A stretch of DNA of 64,000 nt from Pseudorasbora parva (GCF_024679245.1 NC_090178.1:4137702-4201701), one strand, 5' to 3'. Positions 13,504-58,470 are shown, counted from the first letter of the stretch. The notes: a model not told the origin generated them from the sequence alone. Made by a program: numbers and translations.

Positions 13504-13572
<69 letters not shown>

Positions 13573-14906
13573 CATGTCATGCAACTAAAATATTTCAATC
13601 TAATTTATTACATCTGGCAATCAATTAATAGCAGATTAACTGCACATCAAATTTGGCTAACAAATTACACCAAAAAATCATTTAAATTCATTAATTTGTG
13701 TTAAATGAGAAAAGCATCAAATAGACATTACAAAAAATATTTTATTTAATTCAACATAGAAATTATTACACACACTCTTAGGCTACAAAGGCCAAGTTGT
13801 TGTTTTGAGAAGCTGCCTCTGAATTGGAAATTATTCAGATGCATAAATAAAGTCATACAGGTTTGAAATAACATGAGGTTGTTGGGAAACTATCCCTAAA
13901 ATATGAACTTACGTTTGAATGGAATGATACTCTAAACTCCCTGCCAGTAGGTGGCAGTAAAAGTCTAAATGAGTCATTCATTCGATTGGTTCAAATGATT
14001 GATTCATTCAGGTATTAAGTAAATAGGTGAGCTTAACCGGGGAAAAGTGTCAGAAGAACTAGTGTATTTCTTACCTGAACCTGCTGAGGGCCACAGCTGA
14101 CGGCCACAATCTCCTTAACAAGCTTCTTCTCCTTGAGTCTGACGGCCTCCTCCACCGCAATCTCACAGAACGGGTTCATCGAATGCTTGACGCCGTCTGT
14201 AACCACTCCTGTGTGGTCCGGCTTGACTCGGATCTGAGGTCGGACACAAAAACACAGAGACAGTGGTGTGAGAGTGTGAACAAAAAACACAAAGCCATCA
14301 TATGAGCTTTTATCTAGGTCAGCTCATTATCATTTATAACAACACTGCTGGATCAAGACGGCGACTTTCACAAGGCTGAACTGGAGGCTGTCCAAAAACA
14401 TTCACGGTAAGAGGCAACGTGTTTGACCTCAAATGACCTGTGCTCATACTATGCCAAGGGTGGCATGAAGGACACAGATTTTGAAACCATGGAGGCTGTT
14501 TAATAATCCACAGCATGCAGACGACACAGCTGATATTAGCAGTATGGAGGCCACACACTTCCGGATCAATATCCCTATAGGGTCGAGTCAGATCAGCGGT
14601 TTCATGATGTCAAATTACACCAAACAACATTTGACACTGAACAATCTGATTGGAAATGATCACAATGACACAGATTTGGGACATTTGATAACCAACCTGA
14701 TCAATATGATCTGACAAATCAATAAATTACAACAGGGCAACTCATTTGTTATCTGATTACTTGATAATGGGCAAAACAAAAGGTCACAAGACCAAAGATT
14801 ACAGACTAAACCAGAAATTAAGTATTTAGAAATTTTTTCAAAATGCTATTATTTCTTATAGAAAACCACAGATACTTTAAAACACTTTAACTGCAACTAT
14901 ACATGA

Positions 14907-14991
<85 letters not shown>

Positions 14992-15969
14992 GTATATTAT
15001 ATATATAGGTTTTATTTTATTTACTAAAATGGTTTATTTATTTATTAATTTACACAAAAGGCAGTTTGATTGAGTCAAAAATATAGATGTTCACAGCTGA
15101 TATTTCATTCAGATCTGAAATTAAAGATGACATACATTTTCGCACATTTTTGCAAATGTAGATCTGCATAGTTTATTAAACAAAATGTTACTAATTGAGT
15201 GAAAATAACTTTGTTGATGTAAAAAAAAAATCAACTTTTGTTTTCAGTTTTCTTATAATATTTTGTAATGAATGTTCATATAAATTCTGTATACAGATAA
15301 ACTCACAAGTCTGTCCATTCTTCCCCTATATTTTAAGTAATTAAACAAATAACTTTAGATAAAAGTATCTGATAAATGAAGCAATTCTCACATATTAAAT
15401 ATAAAACTGAGCAAGTGCATATATAATGTGCATATGTATATAGACAACAGATGGAAATAAAAATAAATATGTCTATAATGGTAACCCACGAGTTTTGACA
15501 AGGGACATTAATAATATTAACTTTAACGAAATCAAAATTAAATATAAAACATTTTCCCTACATTATCACATTAAAAGATACGTATTTTATTTTACTTTTT
15601 ACACTTTCATATGTATTATGTAACGAAACGTGCATGTTTATAAAACTACAGCTGGGCAGGTGATTGTGGAATAAAATAGCTCATTATTATGATCCCACGG
15701 CCATAATTGTAAGGAGTTTTATCAGATATTATTTAAGACAACAATATTAATAACGCTGACCTTCGTCAAACAACCCTGTTTACAAAACGATTCTCATTCG
15801 ACAGAACAACTGGCCTATGTTCAGCTCTTTTCCGTGACAGAAATAGTCCAAAGAAGGACAACACCGTGTTTATTCATAATTAAAAGCATTAGCGTGAGTT
15901 TTATCGGATGTATACCTTGACAGCATAATCAATGACCCGTTTAACTCCGACCAGAACCCGGGCGCTCAT
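9487..15969 (-). CDS. etfb: Electron transfer flavoprotein subunit beta, complete
   Basis: Six exons on the minus strand: 15969-15916, 14233-14075, 11806-11648, 11553-11491, 10691-10533 and 9657-9487, all joined in phase 0 with GT/AG sites. They give 254 codons, about the family's usual 255. ETF-beta pairs with ETF-alpha in the mitochondrial matrix, holds AMP and passes electrons from acyl-CoA and other dehydrogenases to ETF-QO. Family signatures are all present: [18 protein letters not shown] at the N-terminus, [93 protein letters not shown], then KAKKKK and a C-terminus ending AGRI. The ATG at 15969 is the only one giving this N-terminus. No frameshift or stop is seen. Introns hold many small repeats. 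The gene is transcribed away from usf2. Confidence 0.97.
10070..10400. repeat. Interspersed repeat with GGATCATGTGACxCTGAAGACTGG
   Basis: Carries GGATCATGTGACTCTGAAGA, GATAAATTCAGCTTTGATCA and a tail near CCAAACTTTTAACC. Recognisable partial copies lie at about 11990-12200 and 12240-12470 (inverted), 13298-13500, 17800-17870 and 30990-31240. I remember it as very abundant in cyprinids; I do not assign a class. Confidence 0.65.
10880..11470. repeat. Interspersed repeat in etfb intron 4
   Basis: GC-richer block containing a C tract (10972-10987), GACGTCA and CTGACGG motifs and the phrase CGTGCAGGCCGCCTGAAAGC near 11368. It looks like a fish interspersed repeat that I have seen before; ends are uncertain. 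No coding exon is seen in it. Confidence 0.4.
12520..13278. mobile_element. Non-autonomous hAT-type element, 8-9 bp TSD
   Basis: Starts TAGCCTGGATG and ends ..CGTCAGGCTA. It is flanked by AAGAAATGC on both sides (12511-12519 and 13279-13287), where 8 bp is the hAT target duplication size. Length is about 759 bp with no transposase ORF. It lies in etfb intron 2. Confidence 0.75.
13506..13571. repeat. (AC)n microsatellite
   Basis: Uninterrupted AC run of about 65 bp within etfb intron 2. Confidence 0.9.
14910..15007. repeat. (TG)n(TA)n microsatellite
   Basis: A TG run passing into a TA run within etfb intron 1. The rest of this intron (14234-15915) is AT-rich with no exon seen. Confidence 0.85.
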
Positions 15970-16160
15970 CGTGGATCTTGCTGTTTGACACCGGGCATGA
16001 ACTTCAGCAGAAGGATCCAGCCGGAGCGGTAGTGGAGTGACACCATTTGGGGCGGGGTTTAGCGAACGCCCATTCTGTGAGCCAATCGAACTGCTCAGAT
16101 CAGGGAGCTGCCAATCAAAAGCAGAGCTGTGGCCAATCAGCGACTCCGTGTGCTCTTGCG
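15970..16160 (-). promoter_or_regulatory. etfb promoter region: CCAAT and GC boxes
   Basis: Immediately upstream of the etfb ATG is a GC-richer stretch with GGGGCGGGG at about 16049 and three CCAAT motifs on the plus strand (about 16082, 16111 and 16133), so inverted CCAAT boxes relative to etfb. No TATA box is seen; this fits a housekeeping promoter. The assignment is by motif only. Confidence 0.55.
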
Positions 16161-16589
16161 CTCGAGCGCTCTGTCTGACTGAAACCTGACTGAAACAGAC
16201 TTAAAATTTGTTCCTTCATAAGTAGGTTAAAGGTCGTGTGATTGTTGTGATTAAACGCAGCATATCTAGACCTCGATCAATATTTAACAAAATGATTACA
16301 ACAAGTGGTGAGAGAAACGGAGTCTTTTTAAGACTTAGAAACTGATTTATATTGACAAACTGTTTTCTCAAGCACTCGAAAGGAGGACATCTGCTGGTCA
16401 CAAGGAACAATTCTAAAGACTTAAGTCAAAAGTTACCACAGTGCCCTTATTTTTTTTTATGTAAAAGGGTTACATTTTTGTGTAATAGTATTTTGATTGT
16501 AGGCGAGTTTAATTAACACACATGTAGATTTCTTATCAAGTTGTTTATAATTATAAGTGTACTGTCAAAACGACTAATCACATATATAA

Positions 16590-17795
16590 CAAAAAAGTTT
16601 GTGTGTATATTGTGTTAATATTGTGTTGGTCCCACTTTTGCTGCCAAAACAACCCTGACCGGTCGAGGTATGGACTCCACTAGACCCCTGTAGACGTGCT
16701 GTGGTATCTGGCACCAAGATTTTAGCAGCAGATCATTTAAGTCCTGTAAGTTGAGAGTTGGGGCCTCCTTGAATCAGACTTATACAGACTTATTTTGCTC
16801 AGCACATCCCACAGATGCTCGATTGGATTGAGATCTGGGGAATTTAGAGGCCAGGTCAACACCTCAAACTTGTTGTTGTGCTCCTCAAAAAACATTCCTG
16901 AACCATTTTTGCATTGTGTCAGGTGCATTATCCTGGTGGAAGAGCCACCAGGAATACCGTTTCCATGAAAGGCTGCACATGGTCTGCAACAATGCTTAGG
17001 TAGGTGGTGTGTGTCAAAGTAACATCCACATGGATGGAGGACCCAAGGTTTCCCAGCAGAACATTGCCCAAAGCATCACACTGCCTCCGCCGGCTCGCCT
17101 TCTTCCCATAGTGCATCCTGATGCCATGTGTTCCCCAGGTAAGCCACACACACACACCCGGCCATTCATGTGATGTAAAAAAAAATGTGTTTCCTCAGAC
17201 CAGGCCACCTTCTTCCATCTGTGGTCCAGTTCTGATGCTCATGTGCCACTGTTGGTGCTTTTGGCGGGGTCAGGGGTCAGCATGGGCACTCTGACTGGTC
17301 AGCGGCTTTGCCGCCCCATATACGCAACAAACTGAGCTGCTTTGTGTATTCTGACAGCTTTCTATCAGAACCAGCATTAACTTCTGGAGCAGTTTGAGCT
17401 CCAGTAGCACGTCTGTTTGATCGGACCACACGGGCCAGCCTTCGCTCCCACCGTGCATCACTGAGCCTTGGCCGCCCATGACCCTGTGGCCGGTTCTCCA
17501 CTGTTCCTTCCTTGGAGCACTTTTGATAGATACTGACCACTGCAGACCGGGAACAGCCCACAAGAGCTGCAGTTTTGGAGATGCTCTGACCCAGTCATCT
17601 AGCCATCACAATTTGGCCCTTGACAAACTCACTCAAATCCTTACGCTTGCCCATTTTTCCGGCTTTTAACACATCAACTTGGAGGGAAAAAAAGTGAATT
17701 TGCTTCCTAATATATCCCACCCACTAACAGATGAAGAGATAATCAGTGTTATTCACTTCACCTGCTATAATGTTATGCCTGATTGATGTATATTG
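16590..17795 (-). pseudogene. Degraded Tc1-like transposase (family 1)
   Basis: On the minus strand, fragments of a Tc1-type transposase appear in several frames: a helix-turn-helix piece (17563-17277, SRSAVVSIYQKCSKEG..), a middle segment with VMLWAMFCWETLG (17208-17014) and the C-terminal DE signature LNSPDLNPIEHLWDVL (16928-16737). Stops and frameshifts separate them, so the copy is dead. The intact family would code about 340 residues in one frame. Defined terminal inverted repeats were not resolved. Confidence 0.8.
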
Positions 17796-17905
17796 ACATA
17801 TTTCACAATATTACTGTTTTTGCTGTATTTTTAATCAAATAAATGGAGGCTTAATGAGGAAAAGAGACTTCTTAAAAGTGTAATGTATATATATATATAT
17901 ATATA

Positions 17906-19170
<1,265 letters not shown>

Positions 19171-19211
19171 TACATGCATACATATTTTAATATAATATAT
19201 TTCATTTACAC

Positions 19212-19362
19212 ACTCCAGTTGGTGGCAGTAATGCTGCCATTAATCCTCCGAAGAGAAAGAAGAAGAATCTCACATGACTGGAGTGTTTGTTCCCGTGATC
19301 AGCTGTGAGAGAGTCCGAGCTCTGATGGATCAGCTGCAGCTCAGCTCACACTCTTCACCCAG
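19212..19362 (+). other. Candidate usf2 first exon/5' UTR
   Basis: Contains in-frame ATGs at about 19275 and 19324 (MDQLQLSSHSSP) and a good donor CCCAG|GTAATG at 19362. Splicing straight to the usf2 exon at 20171 would be out of frame, because this frame ends with 2 nt while the next exon needs 1. Either a small exon is missing or this is untranslated. The upstream part (19212-19265) resembles a common fish repeat (GTTGGTGGCAGTAATGC). Confidence 0.35.
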
Positions 19363-19667
19363 GTAATGCTTTACACTGCCAGCGGCTCACATTCACACAC
19401 AGAAAGAGCTATGACAAATGTGCCATGCATACAGGAACACACTGTAAGTTTGTGTAGAAATTATATCTTTAATAATGTAATTTGATTGTGCATCTTCTGC
19501 AGTTGGGTATACACACTATACTGCTGGTCCATAGTTTTGCATTTATTTACAGAGACCAACATCTGAGAAGTTAAACAGTTTGTGATTGTAAAAAAGCTGG
19601 CTTTCAGGGTCATCATGTACTTTTATGTCACAGGAACAAGATCTACAGTCACAAAAATCAAGAAGGC

Positions 19668-19790
19668 AAGGCAAGGCAAGGCAAGGCAAGTTTATTTGTA
19701 TAGCACATTTCATACCCAATGGCAATTCAAAGTGCTTTACATAGAAATTAATTAAAACAGTGGTAACAAATAAGAACAGTTGTACAACTG
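19668..19790 (-). repeat. 5'-truncated LINE 3' tail
   Basis: A (GGCAA)n run is followed by TTTATTTGTATAGCACATTT and CAATTCAAAGTGCTTTACAT. It is the same 3' terminus as the longer LINE copy at 22555-23455, on the minus strand. Confidence 0.7.
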
Positions 19791-20170
19791 TCTTAAGAAA
19801 AGACAGTTGTACAAATAGCTGAAGGTACGTCTGTCATTAAGTCGTGTTCATCACATGATGCTTTTTGTAATTGATCAAGACATTTGTTCCATGATGCATG
19901 CTTTATTTGTGACGGGTACTCTCTTTTCCTGATGTTCTACTTCCTTTCCAAGATATTTGCTTTAGTTCTGGGTAGTTGACATACGATTTAGCAGTTTCAG
20001 CAGTATGATATGCTATAATACATCTAAAACGTGAACATGTTGTTTTGTCATATTTACTGAGAGACTTATTAGTACTATTAATGATACATAATATAACCTC
20101 AAATTATTTGAATGTGTATGAGCTTTATTAAATCATCATGTTACATGTCTGCTGTGTTTTGTTGTTGCAG

Positions 20171-51962
<31,792 letters not shown>

Positions 51963-52850
51963 GCTTCATGCGTTCTGGGAACAACATTCTGGCCGTTGAC
52001 AAAAGTCCTTCAGAGAATGACACAGGACTGAATGGGCCGAATTACACATGTTGATTTGTGCTCCGTCTGTGCTGAATCGAGAGTCTCTCATTGGCTGGAT
52101 GCTCTTCAGTGCTGTGTGTCTGATACACTGAAGCCAGCCTTGCTGCAGTGAAGGTCAGAGGTCAAGAAGTTTTCAATAGCACCGACACAGGACCCTACGA
52201 TCCTGAAAGCAGCTATTTCTCTGCCTTATAATACACCCAGGACATTTTCCTTGTGCTAATTTTCCAGTTTTGTTGCTTACCAATTTTGTCTTCATTCTTT
52301 TTCCTGAAGTATTAGTTGTTTGTTCAGCGCCTCATTTAATTTAAAATTCTCCCGGAGAAAATCTGCCGCTTTGTGGTGTTCTGGAAGGTCGTTACGGGAT
52401 GAATGAAGCCGTGAAGAAATGTCATTAGCGGTTCCGGTGAAATTTACTGTTAAAATCGGAAACAAAAGCACCTGCACGTATGAGTCCCTCTAAAAGAAAG
52501 CACGAAAATGAGCTCCGTCTGGGATTATTAGCTTCTTATCTCGGATCGCCTTTGGAAGACATCACCTAATCTATGAAGCAAATGAGAAAATATTCACAAA
52601 GCTATCGAGTTTGCTTTGTAGCTAAATGCTGGATGTCTCAGGACTGAGAAAATGCTTGTTAATGTGTGTTAGAGTTTTATTCTGTTAACTTAACCGATTC
52701 ATAACACGATGGACTGTGAGTTGGTAATCCGCAAATGTGTCAAATAGCCACTTTGTTCTTAGTTTTCTTGGATGAAAGTGGATGATGAACTTTTTGTGTC
52801 ATATTTATATAAACTACTTTGATTAATTTTGGTTCAAGTCATTATTCACT
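51963..52850 (+). other. usf2 3' untranslated region (extent uncertain)
   Basis: Begins directly after the usf2 stop codon (51960-51962) and is free of recognisable repeats until about 52850. No clear AATAAA was found, so the 3' end is not fixed. Confidence 0.45.
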
Positions 52851-53239
52851 CATTTTTACACGGCTCTGTGAAATACTTGATTCTGATTGGTCAATCGCGC
52901 ATTCCAGCGGTATGATATTTCCAGAAAACACCCTCATACGGGTACTACGAGTTATCTTGACCGGTACTACTTCTGTGCTTAACGCTGGCGCCATCTTGTG
53001 GCTGAAACAGCCGTGGGTTTCAATGGAAGACTTCAAGGCAGGTTTCCTTTATAATGTTTTTAATATGGATATTTTTCTTACACAAACGCATCGATTCGAA
53101 TCAGAAGGCTCTATTAACCCATCGGAGTCGTGTGGAGCACGTTATTTGACGGACAGCTGCATTTTCTTCAAAAAATGACTTCAAACACAACTACAACTAC
53201 TGCTAGGATTAACGTTAGCCTGGACTTTTTAAATATAAC

Positions 53240-53350
53240 TCCGATTGCATTCGTCTGAAAGAAGAATGCCATATGATATACACCTATGATGACTTGAGGG
53301 TGAGTAAATCATAAGCTTGGTTTTATTTTTGGGTGATCTAACCCTTTCAG
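53240..53350. repeat. TTAAAGGG-family MITE end
   Basis: CATTCGTCTGAAAGAAGAATG..GATGACTTGAGGGTGAGTAA..GGTGATCTAACCCTTT matches the right arm of the 5738-7641 element. Confidence 0.6.
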
Positions 53351-53526
53351 CATTCATTTTCAACATTTAGCAAGGGCATATGGCAAATCTTCAGCAATAG
53401 ATAAAGGCTTATTAAAGCAGGTTGGAACTGTTTTTTTTCGCGGAAGATTTGCGTAAGAGCTAATAAAATATTTAACCTCAAGACAATATTTTGTGTCTAA
53501 TAATTATTTTTTTGAGACCATGTAAT

Positions 53527-53670
53527 AAGCGGGATAATGTAAACCCAGCTGGTTTTTATCGCCGAATAAACCTCTTCAGAGAGTGATGCTCCGCTTCGCG
53601 TCGGGGTCCTGATCACTCTGAAGGGGTTTATTCTGCGATAACAACCGGCTGGGTGTACATTATCCCTTAC
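53527..53670. repeat. About 144-bp imperfect palindrome
   Basis: Left arm AAGCGGGATAATGTAAACCC.. GAATAAACCTCTTCAGAGAGTGAT; right arm GATCACTCTGAAGGGGTTTATTC.. CTGGGTGTACATTATCCCTTACTT. The loop is about 20 bp and GC-rich (GCTCCGCTTCGCGTCGGGG). It can form a long hairpin; probably a MITE. Confidence 0.8.
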
Positions 53671-54340
53671 TTAACCAAAGCTCAGATGGCAAGAGACGTG
53701 CAAAGATGACAAATTTAATGTGATGCATTTAAAGGCTCCATATTTGATTAAAAAATGTCGATTCTATACGGTCCATTCTTCCGGTAAATATGCCGTTCAA
53801 CATGGAATATGATCAATATTTTTTTTTACATTGTTTGTTTTATATTTATTTTTATTGACAAACAGACATACAAACCATAATAGTGCATTAACTGACAATC
53901 AAGTAATTACATAATTCTAGAAAAATAAAAGTGTATAAATGTATAGGTGTGTGTGGATGAGTGTAGTTGTGAGTGTGTATTCATGAGTAAATTACCCATT
54001 TACTATTTATTATATTATCACTACCATCACTCCTCATCACCATCATACTGCCATTATTGTCCTTTTTTTTCTTTTTCCCCTATGTAGTATTTACCATTGT
54101 CACCACTTTCAATGGATCAATTAATTTGAGATATTATGATAATAATATAAGATAACCCAGTGTTTTTTTACAGTGTTTTTATGGTGTTTTTGTCCTTTTT
54201 GGAGCTTGACAGACTATTGTGATCATGAAGATTCTTCACTTCTCCTTTTGTGTTCAATTGAAGAAATGACAACATACGGGTTTGCAACGACAAGGGTGAG
54301 TAAATAGGTTTTAATGTTTATTATTGGGTGAACTGTTTCT

Positions 54341-54730
54341 TTAAAGTGCCCTATTATGCTATTTTAAAGGCTCCTCATTTTGTTTTGGCGTGTCCTACAA
54401 AAGGTTTACATGCGTTCAAGGTCAAAAACACTTTCATTTTCTCATTATACATTGCAGCATCAGCTCTTTCCTCACAGTGCTTGAACCGATCAATAACGAA
54501 TTCAGGCTCTCCAAACTCCATGAGCCTGCTCTGCTCTGATTGGTCAGATGGCCCAGTCTTTTGTGATTGGTCTACTCTGCTCTGATTGGTCAGATGGCCC
54601 AGTCTGTTGAGATTGGTCTTTAACGGTTGTGCCCTTTGATCTCCAGCACTTTGGAGACCTTTTTACATTCACAAACTTTATTTCACTGCATGAAAGGTAT
54701 TATTCGAAAATGCATAATATGGGCACTTTA
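54341..54730. mobile_element. MITE with TTAAAGTGCCCTATTATGC ends
   Basis: Left TTAAAGTGCCCTATTATGC; right end GCATAATATGGGCACTTTA is its inverted partner. An internal duplication of CTCTGCTCTGATTGGTCAGA occurs at about 54530 and 54568. About 390 bp, no ORF. Confidence 0.75.
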
Positions 54731-54905
54731 CAGCGAATGAAGCAAAGAAACAATAAAACTAAAAATAACATTTTTGTCTACCGTACTGATTACTATGCAG
54801 GTGTAATATTAGACTGCAGCGTCTGTTTTATGTGAACACTTCATTTTTGCAAGATAAATATCACGCCTCCTCTAAAGGTCTGTTCCCAGATTGCTGCCTT
54901 ATGAT

Positions 54906-55075
54906 GATTATTTTGCAATAAATGTTGCACTTATGCAGTGATTACCCAAGTGGCCTTACAGTTGACCAAAAAATAAACAGTGAAAAATAATTGCCGGCAT
55001 TTTAATATTTTCGTAATCCGTCCTCAGAGAGGCAGTGAAACTGTTCAGCGTCACTTTCACGGTCACTTACTAAAC
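54906..55075. repeat. Repeat copy A (empty version of the LTR target at 58544)
   Basis: TTTTGCAATAAATGTTGCAC..TTACAGTTGACCAAAAAATAAA..ATTGCCGGCATTTTAATATT..AGAGGCAG matches the sequence flanking the solo LTR at 58545-59569 (58521-58544 and 59575-59706). Confidence 0.8.
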
Positions 55076-55320
55076 TTTGTTTCATAGTAATGGTCTGTGA
55101 AGGTCTCATAATTGACACTGATATTAAGCATGTTTCATTACAGCTAAGGTTATTTAAACATCTCCTTGAGCTTCATTTGCTTTTTACGTTTGAAATCAGC
55201 AGCCTAACAATTTGCTCTTGTAAAAATGAAAAGATTGTCTACAGACTTTGATGATTTTGAAATACTGAATTTATTTCTGTTATCTATGAACAAACATTAT
55301 GAAGAGCAGCCATTCAAATG

Positions 55321-56570
55321 ACTAAAGCCCTATTCGCACGGGACGAGTATTATCTGGGGACCTCTGGTGATTTGTAATAATTGCAGAGAATGTCTGCGAT
55401 CTTAATCCCGTGCGAATCGGCCATGTCTGTAATTTGTAAATTAAAAAGTCCCCTGCAAATGACCTACCATATTTCGCTGAACACCGAGGTCCTGTGATGA
55501 TAATATTAGTCCCGTGTGAATCTGCATCTCTGTGCTTTGGCCACGAAAAGGCGGATGGTATATCATTTTTGCAAGGTTTTTGTTTCCTGTGCGCATTTCT
55601 ATATTTCACGAAGAACGGCTGCATTCATAATGTGCAACGTTATGAATTCCCGCGTGGCCGCACGGATTAAACTTCACAATGAGTACTAATTTGGGAGAAA
55701 ATTGCTTGAATTGTGTGTTTAATAATAATAGGCCTACACTGTAAACAATTATTTAGAAAAAAGTCACCTGGTTGCCTTAAAATTTTGAGTTCATTAAAAT
55801 TTTAATTTTGAGTTAATACAATGAGAATTTTTTTGAGATTCGACAACCTTTATTAAAATATTATTAGAAGATTTTGTAAGCATATTGGGCAATTGTGTGT
55901 GTTTTATTTCTGATGACGTAGAGAAACATGCCAAATAGTGCTATTTGCGTGATTTCCCAAATTTTTTATGTGGTTTAGATACAATAATATTTTGAGTTTC
56001 TATTTATTAAACAAATTTCCTTCATTGAATCAACTCAAATGTTTAATTTCAATAAACTCAAAATTTTAAGGCAACTATAGGTTAGTTACTTTTTTAAGTT
56101 AAACCAACAAAAAACAATTTTTTACTTTTTCTTAATGAAAAACATAACAACAGAACAGTACAATAACAAGCTAGCTTAAATGGGCACTTTTACATGTAGG
56201 CCGAATCTTCCGCCGTATATTGTCAGCTTCTCACTCGTGATGAATGAAATCTGACTCCTGCCGCTGGTCTGAGCTCAGTTCAGTTTTTAATTGTAGCGTC
56301 TGTTCTCTAACTGAATGAAATTATTTGTATTACTTTAAAACAATCAAAACGATATACATTTAACTGTTTATGATTTCATACAGCTATATCTATAACGAAA
56401 AAACATTTACAAGTCTTGACATCATATCCGGGAGATAAGTCAGTAAACTTGAGTAAAATCACAGGCTTTGCTTATCCCGTGCGAATGTGCCACGCAAAAC
56501 TAAGATGTGGGGGGAGTTATTTCTAAATCACAGAGGTCAATAGATAATAGTAATCCCGTACGAATAGAGC
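55321..56570. mobile_element. TIR element, CTATTCGCACGGGAC ends, about 1.25 kb
   Basis: Left AAAGCCCTATTCGCACGGGA..TATTATCTGGGGACCTCTGGTGATT. The right end in reverse complement is TTAAGCTCTATTCGTACGGGA..TATTATCTATTGACCTCTGTGATT. The interior is AT-rich without transposase. Another copy of the GTGCGAAT motif lies near 55412 and 56480. Confidence 0.75.
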
Positions 56571-56803
56571 TTAATACATACATTGATGGCTGCTCTATCA
56601 AGTCCTCGTCATCAGTGAGGAGTCTTGGTGTGCTCTTTGATACCAATCTTTCATTTGAAAGCAATGTTTTTAGCATCTGTAAAACCGCATTCTTCCATCC
56701 TAAAAATCTATCTAAACTACGGCATATGCTCTCAATGCAAAATGCTGAACAGTTAGTGTAGACGTTCATGAGCTCAAGGCTAGATTATTGTAATGCTCTA
56801 CTG

Positions 56804-56996
56804 CAGGGCTATTCAAATCTTACCCTGGAGGGCCAATGCAGTGCAGAGTTTAGCTCCAACCTTAATCAAGCACACCTGAAAATGCTAATCAATGTCTCCA
56901 GGATCATTAGAAAATCACAGGTGAGTGTGTTTGATCAGGGTTGGAGCTAAACTCTGCAGTGCATTGGCCCTCCAGGGTAAGATTTGAATAGCCCTG
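56804..56996. mobile_element. Palindromic hAT MITE, 193 bp, exact 8-bp TSD
   Basis: CAGGGCTATTCAAATCTTAC at the left, reverse complement at the right. CTCTACTG flanks both sides (56796-56803 and 56997-57004). The two halves (about 90 bp each) are near-perfect inverted copies, so the whole element is one hairpin. Confidence 0.9.
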
Positions 56997-57198
56997 CTCT
57001 ACTGGGTGGTTGCCCTGCTCGCTTAATAAACAAACTGCAGCTGGTCCAAAACGCAGCAGCTCGAGTTCTTACTACAACCAGGAAGTATGATCATATTAGT
57101 CCAGTTCTGTCAATACTGCACTGGCTCTTGAACTGAGCTGGATGATGACATCACTGTTTTATCCAGAGCATCTGTCCAGACAAATCAAATTTTGTTGC

Positions 57199-57551
57199 TG
57201 TCACATGCCGGTCCTGTCTTGTGTGCACATGTGGGTTTTGTCATGTCTAGCATGTGCTCCTGTCATTGTCTGATCCCTCCCCCTTGTTATCTGATTAGTG
57301 TTGATTTCTCCCACCTGTTCCCTCTTGATTTCTTCCCTTTATAAGCTCCTTGTGTTTGTCAGTCTGTGTTGGATCCTTGTGTAATGTCTGCGTCTCCCGT
57401 CTTCCCCGTGATTCCAGTTTGGTATATTTTTGCGTTTGTTTTGATTATGTATTTTTGCCCCCTCGTGGGTTTTGTTTTCTGTTTCTGTTTATTTTTGTAA
57501 ATAAATTATCCTCTTCTTTTCGCACGCTTTTCCTTTGTGTGTAACGTGACA
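57199..57551 (+). mobile_element. Solo LTR, 353 bp, TSD GTTGC
   Basis: TGTCACATGCC.. to ..GTAACGTGACA, flanked by GTTGC at 57194-57198 and 57552-57556. Contains TTTATAAGC (TATA-like, about 57337) and AATAAAT (about 57498) in the right order for U3-R-U5 on the plus strand. No internal region or second LTR. Confidence 0.85.
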
Positions 57552-57678
57552 GTTGCATTATTTTCCTGTTACTACTGTAAAGCTGCTTTGAAACGATCTG
57601 TATTGTAAAAAGCAATATATAAATAAAGGTTACTTGACACTATAAATTTATATTTTTACATTGTAAATAAAACAAATT

Positions 57679-58062
57679 ACGCTGCAAAAATTTTGTATTT
57701 TTGTCTTGTTTCTAGTCCAAACATCTAAAAATTCTTAAAACAAGAAGTATTTACTAGACAAGCAAAAGTAATTGTCTGGAAAAATAACTCAAAATTAAGA
57801 GAGTTTTTGCTTAAAATAAGCTAAATAATCTGCCTGTAGGGTAAGAAAAATAATATTAAAACAAGATCATTTTTCTTACCCCACTGTGAGATTATTTATC
57901 TTATTTTAAGCAAAAACTCTCTTAATTTTGAGTTATTTTTTCCCAAAACTAGACAGTAATTTTTACTTGTCTAGTTAATGTTTCTCAATGTAAGCATTTT
58001 TAGACATTAAGACTAGAACCAAGACAAAAATACTAAGTAAGAAATGCATTTTTTGCAGTCAA
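57679..58062. mobile_element. Palindromic MITE, same family as 22232-23561
   Basis: CGCTGCAAAAATTTTGTATT.. to ..AATGCATTTTTTGCAGT. The arms share CTTAATTTTGAGTTATTTTT and GCTTAAAATAAG with their complements. About 384 bp, no ORF. Confidence 0.75.
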
Positions 58063-58119
58063 ATTTGACATTTTACTATTTCAGTTTTTCTACTTTCAAA
58101 TAAATCATGTTTAATTCAA

Positions 58120-58470
58120 TGCGTTACTTGCCGTTTTGCTAGCACCATGCTAATTATAGCTAACAAATGTTAAAACATGTTAAATCATGCTAACAACATG
58201 TTAAACATGCTATCAGCATGTTAAATCATGTTAGCAACATGCTAATTCAAGCTAACAAAATACTAAATAATGCCAGTGACATGTTAATTCATGTTAATTC
58301 AAGTTAACAACAAGCTAAAACATGTTAGCAACATGTTAATTCATGTTAGCAGTGTGTTAGAACATGTTAGGAACATGGTAATTCTATGAAACCTATGAAA
58401 ACATGTTAGCAAAACATGCTAATTTATGCTAGCAATATGTTAAAACATGGTAATTCATGTCAGCAATCTC
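58120..58470. repeat. Degenerate about 20-bp tandem repeat (CATGTTAGCAACATGCTAAT)
   Basis: About 17 imperfect units of CATGTTAxxAACATGTTAATT-type sequence. Confidence 0.8.

Larger units (their letters stand above)
56571..57643 (+). mobile_element. LINE relic (CR1/L2/Rex-like), interrupted twice
   Basis: Plus-strand RT C-terminal fragments: SSSVRSLGVLFDTNLSFESN (56590-56660), SSRLDYCNALLQG (56768-56803), then KLQLVQNAAA and YDHISPVLSILHWLL (about 57030-57130). The 3' tail TATATAAATAAAGGTTACTTGAC ends at about 57640. A hAT MITE (56804-56996) and a solo LTR (57199-57551) sit inside it. Dead. Confidence 0.75.
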
